A stretch of 64,000 nt of DNA, from contig CM077597.1 in assembly GCA_039654915.1 (NCBI GenBank), forward strand, positions 77,688,001 through 77,752,000, given 5' to 3'. The DNA is from Aquilaria yunnanensis. Taxonomy: Eukaryota; Streptophyta; Magnoliopsida; Malvales; Thymelaeaceae. The notes under the pieces are model-generated. The model was given only the letters and a program-made list of their open reading frames with translations, had not been told where the DNA came from and made no database searches. Shown one piece after another: positions 59,042 to 64,000 of this stretch. The position numbers and the translations under genes are program-made. Numbering within the stretch: the first letter of the stretch is position 1; every line of letters begins with the position of its first letter.

Positions 59042-60640
59042 ATACACCTTTGAGAATGGACCTACAAGGGTGTAAGTGTCCAATATCTTTGGGGCATGGG
59101 TTCTTGGGTCATCATTTTTCTCTTGAGGATGATATTTGTATCTCAATTTTACTTCTTTATTTTTAATAAAATATTTCTTTGTCGATTAAAAAAAACAAGA
59201 TGTCCAAGATCTAAAAATCCTAGGAACAACTATCTTATCTAATGGCCCTAAACTCATCTTATGTGAAGACCTGAACTCTCTAGTGTCAAGACCTAGTATC
59301 AAGGTCAGTGCATCATCACCTATTTACCCCTAGATATGAGATATAGTGCCTCTTAGTTGCTAATATTAACCTTCTAGATTCAAATTTAAATGTTCTAGTT
59401 CGTGTACTCTAATAAATACAATGTTTTTAAAGAGCATCTAACAAATAAAACTAACTTGTCTAATGTGAGTTTCATAATTAATAAATAATTTAAATTATTA
59501 GTTTTTCTTCAACTTAAAATGTATCAATAATTTGTTTCTTATTGGTGTAACAATATAGATTTGAAAGTAAAGCGTAGGTTTTTAAAATATAAATAATAAA
59601 CTATACTTTTTTCTCCAAATCTAATGCATCTTGTTTTTGTAAATTTTCCTATTTTGAGTAGTAAGTCATATTAAATAGTCAAGTTAAGGGACGTCTGGAT
59701 TATTTAGCCCAAATAGATCCTAACTTGAAATAATTCATTAAAACTCTTAGACAAGAAGTTAACTTCCACCTCAGATATTATGTTCCTCTACTAGTCGTAT
59801 ACAATTTGTTTTTATGATTTTTTGGAGGCACTTTCAAGGCAGTCTTATATTTTTTTTAAACATTTAACTAAGATTTAAGTAAGACATGTAGAAACCACAA
59901 TCACTTCCCATGCATGTTACATTATTCTCGATTTGATTTTTATAACTTAGATTTGAAACGTACAGTGAGATAGGTTTTTTTTTTTATTGCTTTTTTTTAT
60001 TGCACTAGTGCGTTGCCTAGGAAGTTTCTATGCAGGGGTCAACATTTTGAAATGATCCCAAATAATTCTCTGAGGTTATATACGTCCAAATTACAGTTTA
60101 GTTAATGGGTAATTTTTTTTTCTTAACAGCAAAATAAAACAAAATTTGTTAAAAAGATGAAAAATCTTATAAAAAAAGTTTAGCCACCAGCTGCAACATG
60201 CTCCGTATATATCAACTACACTACAAACCATTTATGACAGCACACATTGGATTATGGCACCATTCGAACCAAGAACATTTAATGCTGTTTGATCTACTCA
60301 TAATCCATAGAAATGCATAATGCTGCACTTTAAAGAACACATCTGGTAACCTGAAGATTTTTGCCATTGAAAAGCATCTCATTCCTTGACTTACAAATTT
60401 TTGTCCGCGTAACTTATGCTTTACCAACTGTTAGCATCAACTTTTTAGACTTAAATATAAATAGTGTAGTCCCTGCTTTCTGAGAAAGATAATTAATTTA
60501 TAATGTTAGTTTGATAGTTTTTCATCCTTTTTTTTTGTGGTACTAAAAAATATCTGTACAAGTATATAGGGTTGAGAGAGTACATAGATATATAAAGAAA
60601 AAAAATGCATACTTTTTTAGGACCTGAAAGGCTACCAAAT
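59042..60640. other. AT-rich intergenic interval upstream of the DUF642 gene
   Basis: No gene or repeat is recognised. A 68-codon minus frame at 60221-60427 has no family signature. Several T-homopolymer runs occur, for example near 59975-59998. Confidence 0.4.
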
Positions 60641-60659
60641 CAGTATATGCAGTATTAAG

Positions 60660-60750
60660 AGGAAAGTAGCGGAGGCAAGGTTCAAACCCTAATTTTCACC
60701 AGGCATCCCTCACATCTTAACTATTGAACTGTGCCGCTTGGGATGTTTTT
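60660..60750 (-). mobile_element. tRNA-derived SINE-like fragment upstream of the DUF642 gene
   Basis: On the minus strand GGCACAGTTCAATAGTTAAG resembles a pol III A box region, and GGGTTTGAACCTTGCC about 45 bp on resembles a B box (GGTTCGANTCC). Spacing fits tRNA-derived SINE heads. No tail or target duplication is clear. It lies ~200-290 bp upstream of the TATA box. Confidence 0.4.
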
Positions 60751-60914
60751 CCTCTACTTAAATATAAAGGGGTATTTAAATTGTAGCTTTAATGGTACTA
60801 GTGATAGTATCTCCTCCGGTGAAATAAAATATAGGTTTTTTAAATAGGCGCAAATTATGTGTTTTTCTGTTTTTTATCACCCTATATTATGAGTTGTAAT
60901 GGCATGAATGTAAT

Positions 60915-60959
60915 ATTGGCCATCACCAATGTCTTTTGCAAGAGCAGAAACATATAAAA
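60915..60959 (+). promoter_or_regulatory. Core promoter of the DUF642 gene (CCAAT motifs and TATA box)
   Basis: TATAAAA at 60953-60959 lies 64 bp before the start codon. It would place transcription start near 60985 and a leader of about 40 nt. An ATTGG (60915-60919) and a CCAAT (60926-60930) sit 23-38 bp upstream of the TATA box. The position relative to the ATG supports the TATA box; the CCAAT motifs are only suggestive. Confidence 0.65.
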
Positions 60960-61022
60960 CCCAACGAAATGTTCCCTCCTTAGAACATAATCTACTCAAC
61001 AATCTAAATTCTCTGTTTCAAA

Positions 61023-62477
61023 ATGAAGGGCATCTTCATCTTGGTTCTGATCTACATCTCACACGATGTTGCTTCAGCAATTGAAGGTAAGTTTTCCTTA
61101 TACTAGAAATTGCAACTACAGAACTACAAGTTTTTTCCCCTATACTTTACTTCTAGATTGTGACTAATTTGAGGGGTTCGAATCAAATAGCAATTGGCTT
61201 CGGTAGTGTAGCTAGAACCTTCACATGTCTAATTTCCAGAGCTAACCATTACAGGGCTGCTGCCGAATGGCGATTTCGAGTTGGGGCCAAAGTCCTTGGA
61301 CATGGCAGGCACAGAGATATCAAAGCCTGACGAGATCCCTGATTGGGAAATATCAGGTAATGTAGAGTACATCAAATATGGCCAGAAGCAAGGCGATATG
61401 GTTCTTGTTGTCCCCAATGGAGTCTCTGCTATAAGGTTAGGCAACAATGGGATGATTAAGCAAAAGATCAAGGTAACTAAGAACACGGTTTACTCTGTAA
61501 CCCTAAGTTTATCGCGCTCTTGCGGGCAAGATGAGAAGATCAATGTATCCGTTTGGCCGAATCCGGAGCCAAAGGATTATGGGGTTTTCCCAATTCAAAC
61601 AGTTTATAGTTGCAATGGATGGGACACGTATTCTTGGGCTTTCAGAGCTGATGATTCTGAAATCGAGCTCTCCATACATAACCCTAAAGGCTCGAATGAG
61701 GAAGCTTGTGGTCCTCTTCTAGATTCCATCGCTTTGAAGACTTTGTACCCTTTGAAGCACACGAGAGGTAAGTTATTTACTAGGAATACTTTAGAAATGG
61801 CTATATTTATTGTTGCGATAAATTTTAACAGTTTCATCTCCACCGTTAATTCGTGGTTAAGATAGCTCTAACACTAATAAAAAAGTTGTTCCTCAATGGG
61901 CCAATATACATTTTAATCGATGGTTAATATAACTTGACCTCTAATTTCAGGCAACTTGTTGAAGAACGGGAACTTTGAAGAAGGCCCACTTATCCTTCCA
62001 AACAACCCATGGGGGGTTCTATTCCCACCCCAACTTGAGGATGACCATAGCCCTTTGCCGGGATGGATCGTCGAGTCCCTCAAGGCGGTCAAATACGTGG
62101 ATTCCGACCATTTCTCAGTACCGGAAGGCAAACGGGCGGTCGAACTCATAGCCGGGCGGGAGAGCGCCATCGCACAAGTGGTCAGGACCGTGGTGGGCTG
62201 GGACTACGCCCTAACATTTGTGGTTAGCGAGGCCAACAACTCATGTGAAGGGACATTTGGCGTGGAGGCGTATGCGGGGCGGGACCGAGCTCAGGTTTCG
62301 CTACACTCCACCGGCAGAGGAGGCTCGAAGCGCGGCTCCCTCACCTTTAGGGCGGTCTCGGAGCGCACACGGATCGTGTTCAGGAGCATGTTCTACAACA
62401 TGAAGAGCGACCACTCTGGCTCGCTTTGTGGGCCGCTGGTGGACGATGTTAGGCTCGTTAGTGTCCGCAAAAGTTAA
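61023..62477 (+). CDS. DUF642 cell-wall protein (BIIDXI-like), three exons
   Basis: Exons 61023-61086, 61255-61767 and 61951-62477, all with GT..AG introns (GTAAGT/CAG and GTAAGT/CAG) of 168 and 183 bp. The joined frame is 367 residues, the usual length for the family. Residues 1-19 form a signal peptide (MKGIFILVLIYISHDVASA) for secretion to the wall. Two tandem galactose-binding-like DUF642 domains follow: one begins GLLPNGDFELGP (about 22-190), the second NLLKNGNFEEGP (about 194-360). Family hallmarks are IPDWEISGNVEYI, CGPLLDSIA, DDHSPLPGWIVESLKAVKY, AVELIAGRESAIAQV and CGPLVDDVRL; paired cysteines are kept. Known of the family: wall-associated, reported to bind cellulose or interact with pectin methylesterases, linked to growth and germination. 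The start is the first ATG after the TATA box. The gene appears intact. Confidence 0.95.
61087..61254 (+). other. DUF642 intron 1
   Basis: 168 bp, GTAAGT donor and TTACAG acceptor. It splits a Gly codon (phase 1), right after the signal peptide. Intron 2 (61768-61950) is also phase 1 and separates the two DUF642 repeats. Confidence 0.9.
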
Positions 62478-62592
62478 TTAGCATGCAATCATTGGATTGA
62501 ATTGAATTAGTTTTATACTTTTTATTGCATATGTCACTTTTGTATTTTTTATTGTAATGTGACACCTAAAATTTACTATGCACCACCAAATA

Positions 62593-62810
62593 CTTCATTC
62601 ATCTCAAGTTTTTAAACAATTTTAGTTTTTTAACTTAAATTTAATTTATATGAATATTAGCTAAAAAAAATTTTAAAAAAATTATACTTACAAACTACAA
62701 AGTCTTATAATTTTTAAATATATATTTTTTAAATTTTTTTGGCTAACATTAATATAAATAAATTTAAGTCAAAAAACTAAAATGACGTAAAGAACTTGGA
62801 ACGGGGGTAG
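62593..62810. mobile_element. Stowaway-like MITE just downstream of the DUF642 gene
   Basis: TA-flanked (62591-62592, 62811-62812). Ends CTTCATTCATCTCAAGTTTT and (reverse complement) CTACCCCCGTTCCAAGTTCT form long imperfect inverted repeats that continue through AATTTTAGTTTTTTAACTTA / CATTTTAGTTTTTTGACTTA, making nearly the whole 218 bp a hairpin. It starts only 115 bp after the stop codon, so it may lie in the 3' untranslated region or terminator zone. Confidence 0.75.
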
Positions 62811-62837
62811 TATTTACTATTTTAATGTAATTATATA

Positions 62838-63060
62838 GTACTCCATCTGCCTCAAATTAAATATTTTCAGGTTTAGTAAATTATTTTAGCATATTGCGCT
62901 TTCAACTATTGTTTCAATATTCATTTTCCTATTTTTCTTAACTTATGTGCAAAAATTGATGGACAAAATTGGGATACACAACTTAATTTTTTTCTTCTTT
63001 CTTGATCTACATGACAAATCTAAATTTTTCAACCAGTTGGGACAAACACACATAATTCAT
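62838..63060. mobile_element. Possible second degraded Stowaway-like fragment
   Basis: TACTCCATCTGCCTCAAATT resembles a Stowaway left end. About 200 bp on, AACCAGTTGGGACAAACACA may be the eroded right side (TTGGGACAAA). The match is partial. Confidence 0.35.
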
Positions 63061-63069
63061 ATACTATAG

Positions 63070-64000
63070 GCCAAAATCCATTTTGGTACCTCAAACTATA
63101 GTGACTTGGTGAGAAGAGACCCTGCAGTTTGGTGTGGTGCAACCCGGTCCCTGAACTATGAACCGTAGCACATTTTATCCCTTTGACCAAAAATCTATTA
63201 GTTGACTAAACTATAAAAAAAGAGAAAATTGTATGTCTAGTCAGCCATCTTCTTGATTTCTCTATTTTATACCCTATACTTTCACATCTAAAATCTAGGC
63301 CCCAAATATGAAACATTTTAGTTTTTATTTTTCCTAAGTTCAAATGAAAACCCATAAAAAATATATAATTAATTAAAAAATATGAATAATTACAAAATAA
63401 TTTTTTTTACCAAATAAATATCATAAAAAATATTCTAAATATAATTTATTAATAAAAATATATTCAATTACAAAAATTAATTTTTATTTTTTTTTCAAGT
63501 TTGAATGAGAACCCAAAAAAAAATTTTCATTAATTAAAATAATATAATTAATTATAAAGTCAATTTTAATTTCTTACAGAAAAGTAATAAAAATAAAAGG
63601 TAAACAATCATAGAAATATAATTAATGAAAACAAAATTCAATTACAAAAATACAATTTTTGTTTATCCTCCTGTTCAAATGAGGAGATGGTGGTGTCATG
63701 GTTTGGGCAATCGATTCGACTGGCATCTTCTCCAATTTGCTCCACTCTATCATCTTTGCGGTGCTGATTGTCTTTCTTCTCTTCACAGCTCAGTATCGTT
63801 CTAGCCAACACAGTGACACTCCGCCATTTGCTCGATCCAATCTTTCAGGCTTGATGATGGAGCCGATGGTGACCTGCAAGGACATAACTACTAAGGGGTA
63901 GGGAGGGGCTATTGCCCCCTTAACATTTTCAAATTTTTTTTATTAGTAGTTTAATATAATATAGAATTGTAAAAGTTTTAAACTTAGGTACTTATTTATA
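63070..64000. other. AT-rich interval with element edges at the window end
   Basis: CCAAAATCCATTTTGGTACC, then CTCAAACTATAGTGACTTGG and CCCGGTCCCTGAACTAT (63071-63165), is the style of text found in plant MULE/MITE termini, but the partner end is outside the window. A GC-richer patch at 63690-63895 has a 67-codon frame (MVWAIDSTGIFSNLLHS..., one hydrophobic segment) without a recognisable family. GGGAGGGGCTATTGCCCCCT at about 63902 resembles subterminal sequence of hAT-like elements. Confidence 0.35.

Noticed and set aside
61604..62170. Minus-strand and alternate-frame ORFs over the DUF642 exons
   Set aside because: Shadows of the real plus-strand exons.

Overview
This window reads as nuclear DNA of a flowering plant. 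The grounds are spliceosomal GT..AG introns, a land-plant DUF642 cell-wall protein gene, plant-type pseudogenes (FAR1-like, Ulp1-like, UBE4-type, papain-like, RING E3) and a dense, nested load of plant transposable elements: LTR and TRIM retroelements, hAT, PIF/Harbinger, MULE and Stowaway. I cannot name a species. Only one intact protein-coding gene is convincing: a three-exon DUF642 gene on the plus strand at 61023-62477. Almost everything else is repeat or decayed gene.

Layout. 1-6 kb: remnants of a FAR1-like/MULE-type gene (DNA-binding half at 1-230, SWIM half at 3330-3745) with an Ulp1-type protease exon at 5843-5980. A long LTR-like element (231-3188, minus) splits it, and that element is itself interrupted by a PIF/Harbinger-like element (859-1953) carrying a captured RING-E3 gene fragment. 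6.26-9.78 kb: a second member of the long LTR-like family, with an internal ~80 bp minisatellite and a nested non-autonomous hAT (8419-8843) with a perfect 8-bp target duplication. 9.8-14.3 kb: mostly unannotated, with an intron-bearing UBE4/UFD2-like pseudogene on the minus strand. 14.3-20 kb: a ~1.09 kb sequence repeated in tandem. Its second copy is split by an LTR-type element (16255-19698, 5-bp target duplication), which holds a third long LTR-like element (17047-18981, also with a 5-bp target duplication).

24.2-55.0 kb: the dominant feature, a direct tandem duplication of a ~14.6 kb segment (copy 1 24224-38818, copy 2 38819-54993). Each copy contains an old array of ~0.5-1.4 kb repeats, a papain-like cysteine peptidase relic, a Stowaway MITE and a chimeric TRIM-like relic. 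Copy 2 alone carries a 1.58 kb compound TRIM insertion (52615-54192) with several LTRs in both orientations. The matching empty site is preserved in copy 1, so the insertion came after the duplication, or else the two copies are alleles joined by assembly. The right breakpoint falls in the LTR of a retroelement whose full LTR and tRNA-Met primer-binding site follow at 54643-55448.

57.5-59.0 kb: a MULE-like element with ~270 bp terminal inverted repeats. 60.9-62.8 kb: the DUF642 gene with a clear TATA box, a SINE-like insertion upstream and a Stowaway-like MITE just downstream. The rest, to 64 kb, is AT-rich with the edge of further elements.
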